64,000 bases of DNA from Streptomyces meridianus (GCF_023703325.1 NZ_JAMQGM010000026.1:59336-123335), one strand, 5' to 3'. Counted from the first letter of the stretch, positions 8,462-17,364 are shown. The notes: generated by a model from the sequence alone, not told the origin. Numbers and translations are program-made.

Positions 8462-9390
8462 GCACCCCCCGTCCGCAGCAGACCGAGGCGTCCGCCCCGG
8501 CACCCGCACCCGCCGACGGCCCCACGCACGACAACCCCGGCGGCCTCGCACCCGTCCCCGTCCGCCCGGCCGGTTTCGGGGACGCGCTGCGCTCCGAGTG
8601 GACGAAGATCCGCAGTGTCCGCTCCACCCTGTGGACGCTGGGCGTGATGCTGATCGTGGTCGTCGGCATCGGTCTGCTCACTGCCTGGGGGCTGAACGAC
8701 AGCGCCTGGGTCGGTATGCCGCTGCTGGCCCCCGGCCTCTTCGGAATCATGCTCGGCCAGGTGTGCGTCCTCACGCTGGGCGTGCTGGTGATCAGCTCCG
8801 AGTACGGCACGGGAATGATCCGGGCCACCTTCACCGCCTGCCCGCGCCGTTCGCGGGTGCTCACGGCCAAGGCCGTCGTCTTCTTCCTGCTCTCCTTCGT
8901 CGCGACCGCCGTCGCGTGCACGGTCACGGCGCTCGTCAACTGGTGGGTACTCGGCGACCAGAAGGTTCCTCCGTTCCTGCGCGGCGAGGCCGCCGGGCGG
9001 TTCGAGGACTCGGTGAAGGACGGCCGGCTGATCGCCACCACCGGCGAGTGGCTGGGCGCCACGGTCGGCCCCGCGCTGTACGTGGCGCTGCTGGGCCTGC
9101 TGGCGCTGGCCGTCGGAGCACTGCTGCGGCACTCGGCCGGGGCTGTCACCACGATGCTGGGTGTCGTCCTGATGCCGCTGCTGCTGGCGCTGTTCATGCA
9201 GTCCGCAAGTCTGAAGCCGGTGCAGGAGAAGCTCATCGAGTACTCGGCGCTCAACGCGCTCGCGTCCTTCTACCGCATCCCGATGAGCGACGGCAGCGGA
9301 AACGGCTGGGACATGCTGGGCATCCTCGCGGCCGTCACGGCGGTGGTGCTGGGCGGCGCGTACGCCCTGATCGCCAAGCGCGACGTATGA
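8458..9390 (+). CDS. ABC transporter permease (ABC-2 type)
   Basis: A 310-residue membrane protein with a ~45-residue Pro/Ala-rich cytoplasmic lead, then the SEWTKIRSVRST motif near residue 43 and about six transmembrane stretches. SSEYGTGMIRATF matches the equivalent segment of the permease at 5585. Compared with that paralogue it has a longer N-terminus and a hydrophilic insert after the fourth membrane segment (about residues 160-185). It overlaps the upstream ATPase gene by four bases. Confidence 0.9.
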   Translation: MSTPRPQQTEASAPAPAPADGPTHDNPGGLAPVPVRPAGFGDALRSEWTKIRSVRSTLWTLGVMLIVVVGIGLLTAWGLNDSAWVGMPLLAPGLFGIMLGQVCVLTLGVLVISSEYGTGMIRATFTACPRRSRVLTAKAVVFFLLSFVATAVACTVTALVNWWVLGDQKVPPFLRGEAAGRFEDSVKDGRLIATTGEWLGATVGPALYVALLGLLALAVGALLRHSAGAVTTMLGVVLMPLLLALFMQSASLKPVQEKLIEYSALNALASFYRIPMSDGSGNGWDMLGILAAVTAVVLGGAYALIAKRDV

Positions 9391-9427
9391 CCTACGGGGC
9401 CCGCCGGCCGAGCCCTGCCCCGGGCAA

Positions 9428-9751
9428 TCAGTAGCGCGGCGCGTTACGGGACCGCTGCACCCGCGCGGTGCGGCGGTCCTTCGCGTTCCAGCAGGCCCGG
9501 TGCCAGTGCCGGCGATCCTCCACCGGCAGGTGCCGCGCCCAGGCGACGACGTGCGGGACGCCCGGCGGAATCTCCTGGTCGCATCCGGGGCAGCGGTAGT
9601 GCTTCGCCGCCGCGCCACCCCCTATCTGCCGCACCACCCACTCCTCGCCCTGCCAGGTCTCGGTGCGTTCCAAGCCGTAGCGGTCGCCGCCCTCCGCACG
9701 GACGGGGTGGCTGGTGCGATGGCCGGGTGGCCGGTTGCGGCGCGGGGACAC
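9428..9751 (-). CDS. Small conserved protein with a Cys/His zinc-binding-like pattern
   Basis: A 107-residue protein. I take the GTG at 9751 (VSPRRNRP), because it has a GAGG element seven to eleven bases upstream and fits homologues as I remember them; an ATG at 9892 would add 47 low-complexity residues. Conserved-looking blocks are YGLERTETWQGEEW, then CPGCDQEIPPGVPHVV and HWHRACWNAKDRR. The CxxC...H...HxxxC spacing suggests one bound zinc. Streptomyces homologues are often labelled ATP/GTP-binding protein, but no P-loop is visible, so I leave the function open. It converges with the exporter operon. Confidence 0.8.
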   Translation of the reverse strand: MSPRRNRPPGHRTSHPVRAEGGDRYGLERTETWQGEEWVVRQIGGGAAAKHYRCPGCDQEIPPGVPHVVAWARHLPVEDRRHWHRACWNAKDRRTARVQRSRNAPRY

Positions 9752-9951
9752 GGGAACCTCGCCAAGTCGGTCCGGGGGCGGGAACGGGAGCCGTTCCAGC
9801 CTACGCGGGACGCCCGGACAGCCGTGACGCCCGATCCCTGTCCGTTCCCCGGATAATCGGCCAAACTCTGTGGCAGGCCGTGCCTTCGGCACGTGTCAGG
9901 CGTTGTTGCCATGGAGGGGGACTTCGCATCGGCCGCAAGGAGGCACAAGCG

Positions 9952-10980
9952 GTGCGTGTTGGAGCATTTCTACTCGCCGCCCAGTTCCCGGGCCAGGGGC
10001 CGGGCGAGGCGTTGCACCGGGTCGAGCGGGCCGCCGAGACGGCGGAGGCAGCCGGCCTGGACGCGCTCTGGCTGGCCGAGCACCACTTCGTGCCGTACGG
10101 CGTCTGCCCGTCCGCGGTGACCCTGGCCGCCCTGCTGCTGGGCCGCACCCGGCGGATCGGGGTGGGCACGGCGGTCAGCGTGCTGCCGACCGCGCACCCC
10201 GTGGCACTCGGCGAACAGGCGGCACTGCTGCATCTCACCTCCGGCGGGCGGTTCACCCTGGGGGTCGGCCGCGGGGGCCCCTGGGTGGACCTGGAGGTGT
10301 TCGGCTCGGGGCTGGCGGCGTACGAGCGGGGCTTCCCGGAATCACTCGATCTGCTGATGCGGTGGCTGCGGGAGCGACATGTCGGCGCGGCCGGCGAGCG
10401 GTTCGCCTTCCGCGAGGTGGCGGTGGTCCCGCGTCCCTCCGAGTCCGCCGAAGCGCCGCAGGGCCCTCCCGTGGTCGTCGCCTGCACCTCGCCGGCGACC
10501 GTACGGCTGGCCGCCGGACGCGGCCTGCCGATGCTTCTCGGCATGCACAGTACGGATGAGGAAAAGGCCGGAATGGTCGCCCTGTGGCGCCGTCATGCCC
10601 GGGAGGCGGGGCGGTCACCCGAGGAGATCGCGGACGCGGAACACGTGTCGGCGGGCGTCGTCCAGATCGCCGACCGGCGCGAGGACGCCGTTGAGAGCCT
10701 GACCAAGGCGATGCCGGGCTGGCTGCGCACGGGACTCAACGCCCACATCACCGTCGACGGCCGGCAGCGGCGCATGCGCGATCCGCACGACTACACCGAC
10801 TTCCTCTGCGAACTGCACGCCGTGGGACCGCCGCAACTCTGTGCCGACCGGCTCACCGCAACCGCCGAACGGACCGGAATCCGCCGCTTCGCGCTGCTCA
10901 CCGAGGGCAGCGGGGATCTCGCAGCCACCGTCGAGAACGTGCGGCGACTGGGCTCGGACGTGCTCCCCCTGCTGTCCTGA
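9952..10980 (+). CDS. LLM-class flavin-dependent oxidoreductase
   Basis: A 342-residue protein. The GTG at 9952 is chosen because a near-perfect AAGGAGG (9937-9943) lies eight bases upstream. The N-terminal beta-strand VRVGAFLLAAQFPG, the segment LDALWLAEHHF (about residue 36) and RRIGVGTAVSVLP (about 66) are typical of the bacterial luciferase-like TIM-barrel family, which uses reduced F420 or FMN. FTLGVGRGGPW and the C-terminal RRFALL fit as well. The cofactor and substrate cannot be decided. It has no obvious partner and converges on the small gene at 11055. Confidence 0.88.
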   Translation: MRVGAFLLAAQFPGQGPGEALHRVERAAETAEAAGLDALWLAEHHFVPYGVCPSAVTLAALLLGRTRRIGVGTAVSVLPTAHPVALGEQAALLHLTSGGRFTLGVGRGGPWVDLEVFGSGLAAYERGFPESLDLLMRWLRERHVGAAGERFAFREVAVVPRPSESAEAPQGPPVVVACTSPATVRLAAGRGLPMLLGMHSTDEEKAGMVALWRRHAREAGRSPEEIADAEHVSAGVVQIADRREDAVESLTKAMPGWLRTGLNAHITVDGRQRRMRDPHDYTDFLCELHAVGPPQLCADRLTATAERTGIRRFALLTEGSGDLAATVENVRRLGSDVLPLLS

Positions 10981-10994
10981 TCCGGGGCCGGTCG

Positions 10995-11051
10995 CCGGGC
11001 CGCTGCCGCACCCCCTTCCGGAACAACTCCCGGGGAGCAGCAGCGGCCCGG
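10995..11051. terminator. Bidirectional hairpin between convergent genes
   Basis: CCGGGCCGCTGC (10995-11006) pairs perfectly with GCAGCGGCCCGG (11040-11051) in the gap between the oxidoreductase and the minus-strand gene. A terminator shared by both is likely. Confidence 0.65.
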
Positions 11052-11054
11052 ACT

Positions 11055-11447
11055 TCAGCAGTCCCTCAGTGTGGGCGACTGGTTGAGCAGTTGGCCGCGC
11101 ACCGACGTGAAGCGGGCCAGCCGCTCGTCGGCCGAGGCATCCAGCGGGAACGCGGCCACGCGGTGGCAGTTCTGGAACGCGAGCCGCACCCCGAAGTGAC
11201 GCTGCAGTGCACCACGTATCGCGTCACTCGCCAGGGCACGGAGCAGCTGGCCACGTGCCTGCTCGTCCGGCGGCGGAACCTGGTTGTCGGCGAACTCTCC
11301 GCCGTCCACCTCGAGCCGGGCCACCAGAGAGCTGATCAGCTGCCACGCATAGGGCAGTGAGTTCCGGACGCAGTCGATGAATTCCGCTTCATCGACCTCG
11401 CCTCGCTCGGCCCTCTCGAGCAGGGCCGGTGAGACGTCGAGCGACAT
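11055..11447 (-). CDS. SCO5389-family conserved protein
   Basis: A 130-residue protein. The ATG at 11447 has a GAGGAGA ribosome binding site seven bases upstream; the frame extends farther without one. The mostly helical sequence starts [19 protein letters not shown] and ends [32 protein letters not shown] and [16 protein letters not shown] are the most conserved-looking parts. I recall this family by its S. coelicolor locus name; no function is established that I know of. It lies divergent to nucS with about 270 bases between the starts, and this pairing is common in Streptomyces. Confidence 0.85.
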   Translation of the reverse strand: MSLDVSPALLERAERGEVDEAEFIDCVRNSLPYAWQLISSLVARLEVDGGEFADNQVPPPDEQARGQLLRALASDAIRGALQRHFGVRLAFQNCHRVAAFPLDASADERLARFTSVRGQLLNQSPTLRDC

Positions 11448-11701
11448 GGGGTTCTCCTCTCGCGACCCCGGCAAGGGGTCTGAAGCCCCACGGTCCGGGC
11501 CGCGGACCTCGCGGACTCCGGATCGTGCGACCACGGGCAGGGAAGGGAAAAGAAGCCGTCGTCACGCACCGTACGCGCACAACCGCTCCGCGCTGCAACG
11601 GTATTCCTGGCATCGCGGTCGCACCAGGAGAATGCACACACAACCAGCCACTACCGAACGGGCTCATCCGGGGCGAATCGCGTGGAGCGACGGCGGTCGA
11701 G

Positions 11702-11707
11702 TAGCGT
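11702..11707 (+). promoter_or_regulatory. -10-like TAGCGT before nucS
   Basis: TAGCGT ends eight bases before the nucS ATG, with no ribosome binding site between, consistent with a leaderless or near-leaderless mRNA. The -35 region is not recognisable. Confidence 0.35.
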
Positions 11708-11715
11708 GGCCGACC

Positions 11716-12378
11716 ATGCGTCTCGTCATTGCCCGCTGCTCCGTGGACTACGCAGGCCGGCTCACCGCCCACCTCCCATCCGCCCCTCGTCTCATCCTGG
11801 TCAAGGCGGACGGCAGCGTGTCCGTCCACGCGGACGACCGGGCCTACAAACCCCTCAACTGGATGTCCCCGCCGTGCGCCCTGAAGGAGGGGGACGACCA
11901 GGTGTGGACGGTGGTGAACAAGGCCGGGGAAAAGCTCATCATCACGATGGAGGAGATCCTCCACGACTCCTCGCACGAACTCGGCGTGGATCCGGGCCTG
12001 ATCAAGGACGGTGTGGAGGCGCACCTGCAGGAGTTGCTCGCCGACCGGATCGAGACCCTCGGCGAGGGCTACTCGCTGATTCGGCGTGAATACCCCACCG
12101 CCATCGGCCCCGTGGACATCCTGTGCCGCGACGCGGACGGCACGACGGTCGCCGTCGAGATCAAACGGCGCGGCGAGATCGACGGCGTGGAGCAGCTGAC
12201 CCGCTACCTGGAGCTGCTGAACCGGGATCCCCATCTCGCCCCGGTCAAGGGAATCTTCGCGGCTCAGGAGATCAAGCCCCAGGCACGTGTTCTGGCGACC
12301 GACCGGGGCATCGGCTGCGCCGTTCTCGACTACGACGCGCTCCGCGGCATCGAGGACGACAAGCTGCGGCTGTTCTGA
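11716..12378 (+). CDS. nucS: Endonuclease NucS (non-canonical mismatch repair)
   Basis: A 220-residue protein with the two-domain layout of NucS/EndoMS: an N-terminal beta-rich DNA-binding domain (about 1-100) and a C-terminal RecB-like nuclease domain. The PD-(D/E)xK residues are visible as Asp134 (GPVDIL), Glu148 and Lys150 (VAVEIKRR). The final residues KLRLF resemble the clamp-binding tail of this family. NucS cuts both strands at certain mismatches and replaces MutS/MutL in actinobacteria. It is transcribed alone and converges with the large ATPase gene at 12457. Confidence 0.95.
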   Translation: MRLVIARCSVDYAGRLTAHLPSAPRLILVKADGSVSVHADDRAYKPLNWMSPPCALKEGDDQVWTVVNKAGEKLIITMEEILHDSSHELGVDPGLIKDGVEAHLQELLADRIETLGEGYSLIRREYPTAIGPVDILCRDADGTTVAVEIKRRGEIDGVEQLTRYLELLNRDPHLAPVKGIFAAQEIKPQARVLATDRGIGCAVLDYDALRGIEDDKLRLF

Positions 12379-12423
12379 CGGCCGGATCCTCCCGGGTTTC
12401 CGCCGCGCACACCGCCCTTCGCT

Positions 12424-12449
12424 CCCGCGGCCGCTGATCCGGCCGCGGG
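12424..12449. terminator. Hairpin between nucS and the convergent ATPase gene
   Basis: CCCGCGGCCG, loop CTGATC, CGGCCGCGGG: a perfect 10-bp stem midway between two convergent stop codons. Confidence 0.7.
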
Positions 12450-12456
12450 CAGGGCG

Positions 12457-15006
12457 TCACTCCCCCAGCGGTATCTCGACGATCTCCGAGGGGCTGGAGG
12501 TCGGCGTGGGTACCGGGTCCTCGGATTCCGAAGGCGACGACTCGCTGGGCTCCGGCGAGTCGCTGGGGTGGCTGGGCTTCTGGGTGGGCCGGTCGGTGGG
12601 CGTGCCAGGGTCATCGCTGGGCGTACCCGGACGCGGGGACGCCTTGCGCTCACGCCCGCCCGGGTCGTCGCTCGACGGGGAACGGTCCGACACCGACCGG
12701 GCGCCGGCGCCGGCTCCCTCCCGCCTCTCGGACCCGACTGCCCCTCCGCTCCCGTCGCGGTCACCGGAACCCGCCCACGGGTCGTCGGTGAAGAGGTCGC
12801 CGCCACCCGCGTCGCCGCCCGCATCGGGCTGCTCGTTGTGCGTCCGGCCGCCCCGGCCGTCGTCCCGGCCGGAGGAGGAGCCGAGCGCCACGACGGTCCC
12901 GAGCACTGCGGTGAGGAGTGCTCCGGCGCCGATCGCGACGGCGTTGCGGTGCCGGCCCTCGTGCTTGCGGTGGACCCCCGGGCGCTGCCCGAGGGGTTCG
13001 GGCATCCGTTCGTCGGGGACTCCGACGGCTTCGCCCTTCGCCGGGGTGTCGAACAGGCGGAGTCCGGAGGACTCGTCCGCGGCGCGGGCCGCCGAAAGGC
13101 CGCCGGCGATCGAGTCCGGTCCCTCGCGGCGGGCCGCGCGCAGCGACTCGATGGCTGCTGCCCGGTTTGCCGCAGCACGTTCCGCGGCGGTCGGCAGGGC
13201 CTCGGTCCGCTCCCCGGCGGGCTGCCCGAGCGCGGCTGTGCCGACCCGGGTGCCCGCGGGCGGCGTCGATGTCCCGGTCACGTGGTCGAAGCCCTGCGTG
13301 TGGTCCTCCACCAGCGCGAGCGCACGACGCCCCGCAACCGCTCCGTGCTTGTCGGCGAGCGCTCCGCGCAGCGCGATGGACGCCTCCAGCTCCGCGCGGG
13401 CCCGGTCCACGCTGCCGCTGCACAGCGCGAGGACGCCGAACTCGTGGTGAAAATAAGCCTCTTCGGGAACGTCGCCGGAGATCCGGGCCGCCTCCTGCCC
13501 CTGCCGCAGCACCCGCTCCCAGGCGCTCCACTGCAGCGCGGCGGCGAACATCGGCGCCGTGCTGCGCGCGAGCCGGACCGCGGCAGCCGCGTGCACCGGG
13601 TCGCGCCCGGCCACGAGCGCACCGAGGGCCGCGAGGACCACGCTCGCCTCGGCCGCGACGCGGCCGGGCGTCACGGAACCGTCCTCGGCCCATCGGGCGT
13701 AGTGGTCCGCGGTGGCGCGGGCCCGCTCCACCGCGCCCGTTCCGTGGCCGGACGCCTCGAGTTGGGCGAGCACACCGGCGGCCAGCCGGTACTGGGGTCC
13801 GGCCGCCGTGACCAGGCCGCAGTCGAGCAGTTCGCCGAGGGCCGCATCCGCGTAGGCGTCACCGGTCAGGGCGGGCAGATGCGTCTGGTCCGGGCACTCG
13901 CCGCCCAGGGCCACTGCGAAGCGCAGGGCGCTGCGGGCGGGTTCGCTCAGCCGTCCGGCGAGCAGCCCCACCGGGGCGGCGGCCTCGGCGAGCGGGGGCA
14001 GGGGGGTCAGGGCGGCGAGGGGCTCGAAGGCGGCGAAGAACTCCTCGTCGCTCTCGGAGGTGTTGCGGCCGGGCAGCGCCGCATCGCGGTTGCGCAGGAT
14101 CGCGGCGGCCTGGAGGAAGCGCAGCGGCAGGCCCTCGGACTCGAACCACAGGTCCGCGGCCCAGGCTGCCTCGTCGCCGTCCAGCGGACGCTGGGCTGCC
14201 CTTGCGAGCACGTCAAGGCTGTCCGAGCGGCTGAGGCCGGTGAGGAAGAGTTCCTCGACCCGGGCGTTCGCGGAGGGGGCGGGGACGTCCGGGGTGGCGG
14301 ATATCAGCAGCGCGCAGTCGGGTACGGCGTCGAGGAGTTCGTCGAGGGCGCTGCCGCCGAACTCGAGGTCGTCGACGACGATGACGGCACCGATGCCGCG
14401 GACGGTCTCCAGCAGCCGCTCACGCCCGGGACGTTGGTCCGCCGCGTCGTGGAACAGTGCGAAGAGTTCGTGGAGCAGGTCGAGGGCGGCCCGGTGCCGG
14501 CCGGAGACCCGGACCACACCATCGGGGGCGAGATCCGCGCAGTCCCCCGCGACGGCTTCCAGCAGGCTGCTGCGCCCGGAGCCGGCCGGCCCGGTGACCC
14601 GCACGGATCGGCCCTGGGACAGCAGCCGGTGGAGGCTCATCCGTTCCTCTTCCCGGCCGAGCAGCGGGATGTGGGGCACGGTGCGGCCGACCGGCGACGG
14701 CGGCCGCGTCTCGGCATTCCGGCGCTCGCGGACATCCGGGCTGCTGCGCACCGGTGTTCCGGGCCGGGAGCCGGGCGGGCAGGGTTCCACTTCGCTGCCG
14801 TCGACGGGGTTGAGCGTCAGCACGTGGTCCCCGGCGAGGATCCGCACCAGCCGGTCACGGGCCGGCGCCGGGGCACTCTGCGCGGAAGCGGCGATGGGGT
14901 CTCCGGACGACAGATTCCGGCGTTCGCTGCCCCCGAAGCCTCTCCGGGCTCCGGAGTCCTGACCATCCCGTGCGTACTCCTCCGGTGCCCGGTTCATCGG
15001 GTCCAT
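12457..15006 (-). CDS. Large membrane-anchored P-loop ATPase-like protein
   Basis: An 849-residue protein. The disordered N-terminus (1-105) leads to PLLGREEE (near 115) and a P-loop GPAGSGRSS at 139-147, where the usual Lys is Arg145. The Walker B-like strand is VIVVDDLEFGG (near 200). This is the AAA/STAND-like ATPase layout used by LuxR-LAL and SARP regulators, followed by a helical, TPR-like region (about 400-590). No helix-turn-helix is seen. A single hydrophobic segment (about 688-709) is followed by a 140-residue Ser/Pro/Asp-rich tail, which would lie outside the cell. Function unknown. A signalling or scaffold protein that senses across the membrane is an inference. It is separated from the STAS gene by 201 bases. 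Confidence 0.85.
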   Translation of the reverse strand: MDPMNRAPEEYARDGQDSGARRGFGGSERRNLSSGDPIAASAQSAPAPARDRLVRILAGDHVLTLNPVDGSEVEPCPPGSRPGTPVRSSPDVRERRNAETRPPSPVGRTVPHIPLLGREEERMSLHRLLSQGRSVRVTGPAGSGRSSLLEAVAGDCADLAPDGVVRVSGRHRAALDLLHELFALFHDAADQRPGRERLLETVRGIGAVIVVDDLEFGGSALDELLDAVPDCALLISATPDVPAPSANARVEELFLTGLSRSDSLDVLARAAQRPLDGDEAAWAADLWFESEGLPLRFLQAAAILRNRDAALPGRNTSESDEEFFAAFEPLAALTPLPPLAEAAAPVGLLAGRLSEPARSALRFAVALGGECPDQTHLPALTGDAYADAALGELLDCGLVTAAGPQYRLAAGVLAQLEASGHGTGAVERARATADHYARWAEDGSVTPGRVAAEASVVLAALGALVAGRDPVHAAAAVRLARSTAPMFAAALQWSAWERVLRQGQEAARISGDVPEEAYFHHEFGVLALCSGSVDRARAELEASIALRGALADKHGAVAGRRALALVEDHTQGFDHVTGTSTPPAGTRVGTAALGQPAGERTEALPTAAERAAANRAAAIESLRAARREGPDSIAGGLSAARAADESSGLRLFDTPAKGEAVGVPDERMPEPLGQRPGVHRKHEGRHRNAVAIGAGALLTAVLGTVVALGSSSGRDDGRGGRTHNEQPDAGGDAGGGDLFTDDPWAGSGDRDGSGGAVGSERREGAGAGARSVSDRSPSSDDPGGRERKASPRPGTPSDDPGTPTDRPTQKPSHPSDSPEPSESSPSESEDPVPTPTSSPSEIVEIPLGE

Positions 15007-15207
15007 GGTCCAGCTCCCAGATGCGTCGCGTGCCGTCTGCGGCCCGCTGCCCGGATTCCGTTTTGCGCGGGGGCACGGGTGGGCGGCAGGGATCCGAACC
15101 CTAGACGGTTATCGCGCCCGGCAGAACAGGCGGGGCCTTCTCCGTCCGGATCATCACGAGTTCTGCGAACGTCCTGCGTTCAGGGAGATCGTGACGCGGT
15201 GACCGGT

Positions 15208-15567
15208 TCAGACGCGCGGCAGCCGTTCCGTGGCCATTCCGCTGCTGACGGCAGCACCGTTGTCGACGGTCAGACCGCCCTCGATGGAGAGAATCCGGTG
15301 CAGGCGGGTGGCCACCAGGAGCCTTTGCAACTGGGGTGGCACACCGCGCAGGACGAGTCGCCGGTTGACCCGTCCCGCGCGCCGGTGCGCACCCATGATG
15401 ACGCCGAGTCCGGTGGCGTCCCAGGAATCCAGGTTCGTCAGGTCGAGCACGAGATCGCCCCGGCCGGAGTCGACCGCGTGGTGCAGAACGGCACGGGCGT
15501 CCGCAGCGCTGCGGACGTCGAGGCGGCCCCCGACGACCAGCTCGGCGTGGTCGCCCTTGATGTGCAT
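15208..15567 (-). CDS. STAS-domain protein (anti-sigma factor antagonist-like)
   Basis: A 119-residue single-domain STAS protein. The strand-helix pattern is clear: LVVGGRLDVRSAADARAVL, then LVLDLTNLDSWDATGLGVI. The loop that carries the phospho-acceptor Ser in SpoIIAA/RsbV (DSSG) reads D50-A51-T52-G53, so Thr52 takes the acceptor position. Such proteins bind anti-sigma kinases and free sigma factors of the SigB/F/H group. No kinase or sigma gene is adjacent, so its partner is elsewhere. GGGAG before the ATG serves as ribosome binding site. Confidence 0.9.
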   Translation of the reverse strand: MHIKGDHAELVVGGRLDVRSAADARAVLHHAVDSGRGDLVLDLTNLDSWDATGLGVIMGAHRRAGRVNRRLVLRGVPPQLQRLLVATRLHRILSIEGGLTVDNGAAVSSGMATERLPRV

Positions 15568-15701
15568 ATGTGCTCCCGAAGGTGGTGCGTTGCCTTACCA
15601 ACGTCTACCGAACTGACTGCCTCTCGGACGGCAAGGTTTCCGTCTGTGAGCGAACCGATACGCAATTCACTCCGGCGGGTGAGCCCGGGAGTGACGGAAG
15701 A

Positions 15702-16550
15702 TCAGTACCTGTAGAAGCCCTGCCCGCTCTTACGGCCGATGTCACCAGCGTCAACCATCCGGCGCATGCCCTCCGGCGGGGCGAACTTCTCGTCCTGGGA
15801 CTCCGTGTAGATGTTCTCGGTGGCGTGCAACAGGATGTCCACGCCGGTGAGGTCTGCGGTGGCGAGCGGGCCCATGGCGTGACCGAAGCCGAGCTTGCAC
15901 GCGGTGTCGATGTCCTCGGCGCTGGCGACGCCGGATTCCTGGAGCTTGGCCGCCTCGACGACCAGCGCCGCGATCAGCCGGGTGGTGACGAAGCCCGCCA
16001 CGTCACGGTTGACGACGATGCACGTCTTGCCGACGCTCTCGGCGAACTCCCGTGCGGCGGCGAGGGTTTCGTCGCTCGTCTTGTAGCCCCGGACGAGTTC
16101 GCAGAGCTGCATCATCGGGACCGGCGAGAAGAAGTGGGTTCCGACGACCCGGTCGGGCCGTCCGGTCACCGCCGCGATCTTCGTGATCGGGATGGCCGAC
16201 GTGTTCGAGGCCAGCACCGCCCCGTCCTTCACCAGCGCGTCGAGCGAACGGAAGATCTCCTGCTTGACGTCGATCCGCTCGAAGACCGCTTCGACCACGA
16301 TGTCGGCGTCCGCGACCGCGTCCAGGTCGGTCGTCGCGCGGATCCGCTTCAGCGCGGCCTCCGCGTCCTCCGCGGCGAGCTTGCCCTTGGAGACGAACTT
16401 GTCGTAGGAGGCCTTGATCCCGTCGGTGCCGCGGGTGAGCGCGGCGTCGGTGACATCGCGCAGGACGACGTCCCAGCCTGCCTGGGCCGAGACCTGTGCG
16501 ATACCGGATCCCATGAGTCCGGCTCCGATGACGGCGAGCTTCCTGGCCAC
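15702..16550 (-). CDS. 3-hydroxybutyryl-CoA dehydrogenase
   Basis: A 282-residue protein starting at GTG (16550). The N-terminal Rossmann motif GAGLMGSGIA (9-18) binds NAD(P). The helical C-terminal dimerisation domain contains GFVTTRLIAALVVEA and LGFGHAMGPLATADLTG, both typical of the family, and the protein ends RKSGQGFYRY. It interconverts 3-hydroxybutyryl-CoA and acetoacetyl-CoA and serves butanoate/PHB metabolism and extender-unit supply. It is monocistronic and divergent from the cobalamin adenosyltransferase gene, with 240 bases between starts. Confidence 0.95.
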   Translation of the reverse strand: MARKLAVIGAGLMGSGIAQVSAQAGWDVVLRDVTDAALTRGTDGIKASYDKFVSKGKLAAEDAEAALKRIRATTDLDAVADADIVVEAVFERIDVKQEIFRSLDALVKDGAVLASNTSAIPITKIAAVTGRPDRVVGTHFFSPVPMMQLCELVRGYKTSDETLAAAREFAESVGKTCIVVNRDVAGFVTTRLIAALVVEAAKLQESGVASAEDIDTACKLGFGHAMGPLATADLTGVDILLHATENIYTESQDEKFAPPEGMRRMVDAGDIGRKSGQGFYRY

Positions 16551-16779
16551 TGCTAATCCCCTTACACCCTGTCCGATTACGGCTCTTGGCGGACGATAGC
16601 GCCGTTGCGGCCCGTTGCGCCGGGGAAGAGATGCGCGTCACGTCTCAGATGACGGACATCACACAACACACCGCCGATTCGGCCCTGTCCGGGGTTCCGG
16701 AGGGCGCCGGGTGCCGCTCGTTCCGACCGGCCCCCGCCCCGCCGCCGGTGCCGGGGGCGACTCCCTCCTCCGCACGGCA

Positions 16780-16785
16780 TAGGCT
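16780..16785 (+). promoter_or_regulatory. -10 box TAGGCT before the adenosyltransferase gene
   Basis: TAGGCT ends six bases before the ATG at 16792, and GCGACT (16757-16762) sits 17 bases upstream as a weak -35. No Shine-Dalgarno sequence is present, so a leaderless mRNA is likely. Confidence 0.45.
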
Positions 16786-16791
16786 CGAACC

Positions 16792-17364
16792 ATGGTCAAT
16801 CTCACCCGCATCTACACCCGCACCGGGGACGACGGCACGACTGCTCTCGGCGACATGAGCCGCACACCGAAGACCGATCTGCGGATCGCCGCGTACGCGG
16901 ACGCCAACGAGGCGAACGCGGTCATCGGTACTGCGGTCGCACTCGGCTCACTGCCCGAGGAGGTCGTGAAGGTCCTCGTGCGCGTCCAGAACGACCTGTT
17001 CGACGTCGGGGCGGATCTCGCGACCCCGGTCGTCGAGAACCCCGAGTACCCGCCGCTGCGCGTCGAGCAGATGTACGTCGACAAACTCGAGGCGGACTGC
17101 GACCGGTTCCTGGAACAGCTCGAGAAGCTGCGCAGCTTCATCCTCCCCGGCGGCACGCCGGGCGCGGCCCTGCTCCATCAGGCGTGCACGGTCGTCCGCC
17201 GTGCGGAACGCTCCACCTGGGCAGCGCTGGAGGTGCACGGCGAGCGGATGAACGCGCTCACCGCAACATATCTGAACCGGTTGTCCGACCTGCTGTTCAT
17301 CCTGGCCCGGACCGCCAACAAGGAGGTCGGCGACGTGCTCTGGGTCCCCGGCGGCGAACGCTGA
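16792..17364 (+). CDS. Cob(I)alamin adenosyltransferase, PduO type
   Basis: A 190-residue protein with the PduO-type signature TRTGDDGTTALGDMSR at the N-terminus (about residues 8-23), which binds ATP, and the C-terminal RRAERSTWA (about 132) and LNRLSDLLFILAR, both diagnostic. It transfers the adenosyl group of ATP to cob(I)alamin, making the cofactor of methylmalonyl-CoA mutase and class II ribonucleotide reductase. It stands alone. A candidate cobalamin riboswitch was looked for upstream but the 240-base region is not structured that way. Confidence 0.95.
   Translation: MVNLTRIYTRTGDDGTTALGDMSRTPKTDLRIAAYADANEANAVIGTAVALGSLPEEVVKVLVRVQNDLFDVGADLATPVVENPEYPPLRVEQMYVDKLEADCDRFLEQLEKLRSFILPGGTPGAALLHQACTVVRRAERSTWAALEVHGERMNALTATYLNRLSDLLFILARTANKEVGDVLWVPGGER

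Noticed and set aside
12568..15714. A 1048-codon plus-strand frame opposite the ATPase and STAS genes
   Set aside because: Antisense to well-supported genes; the product has no recognisable domain.
16551..16791. Cobalamin riboswitch before the adenosyltransferase gene
   Set aside because: No B12-box or typical multi-stem structure seen, and the -10 box directly before the ATG leaves no room for a leader.
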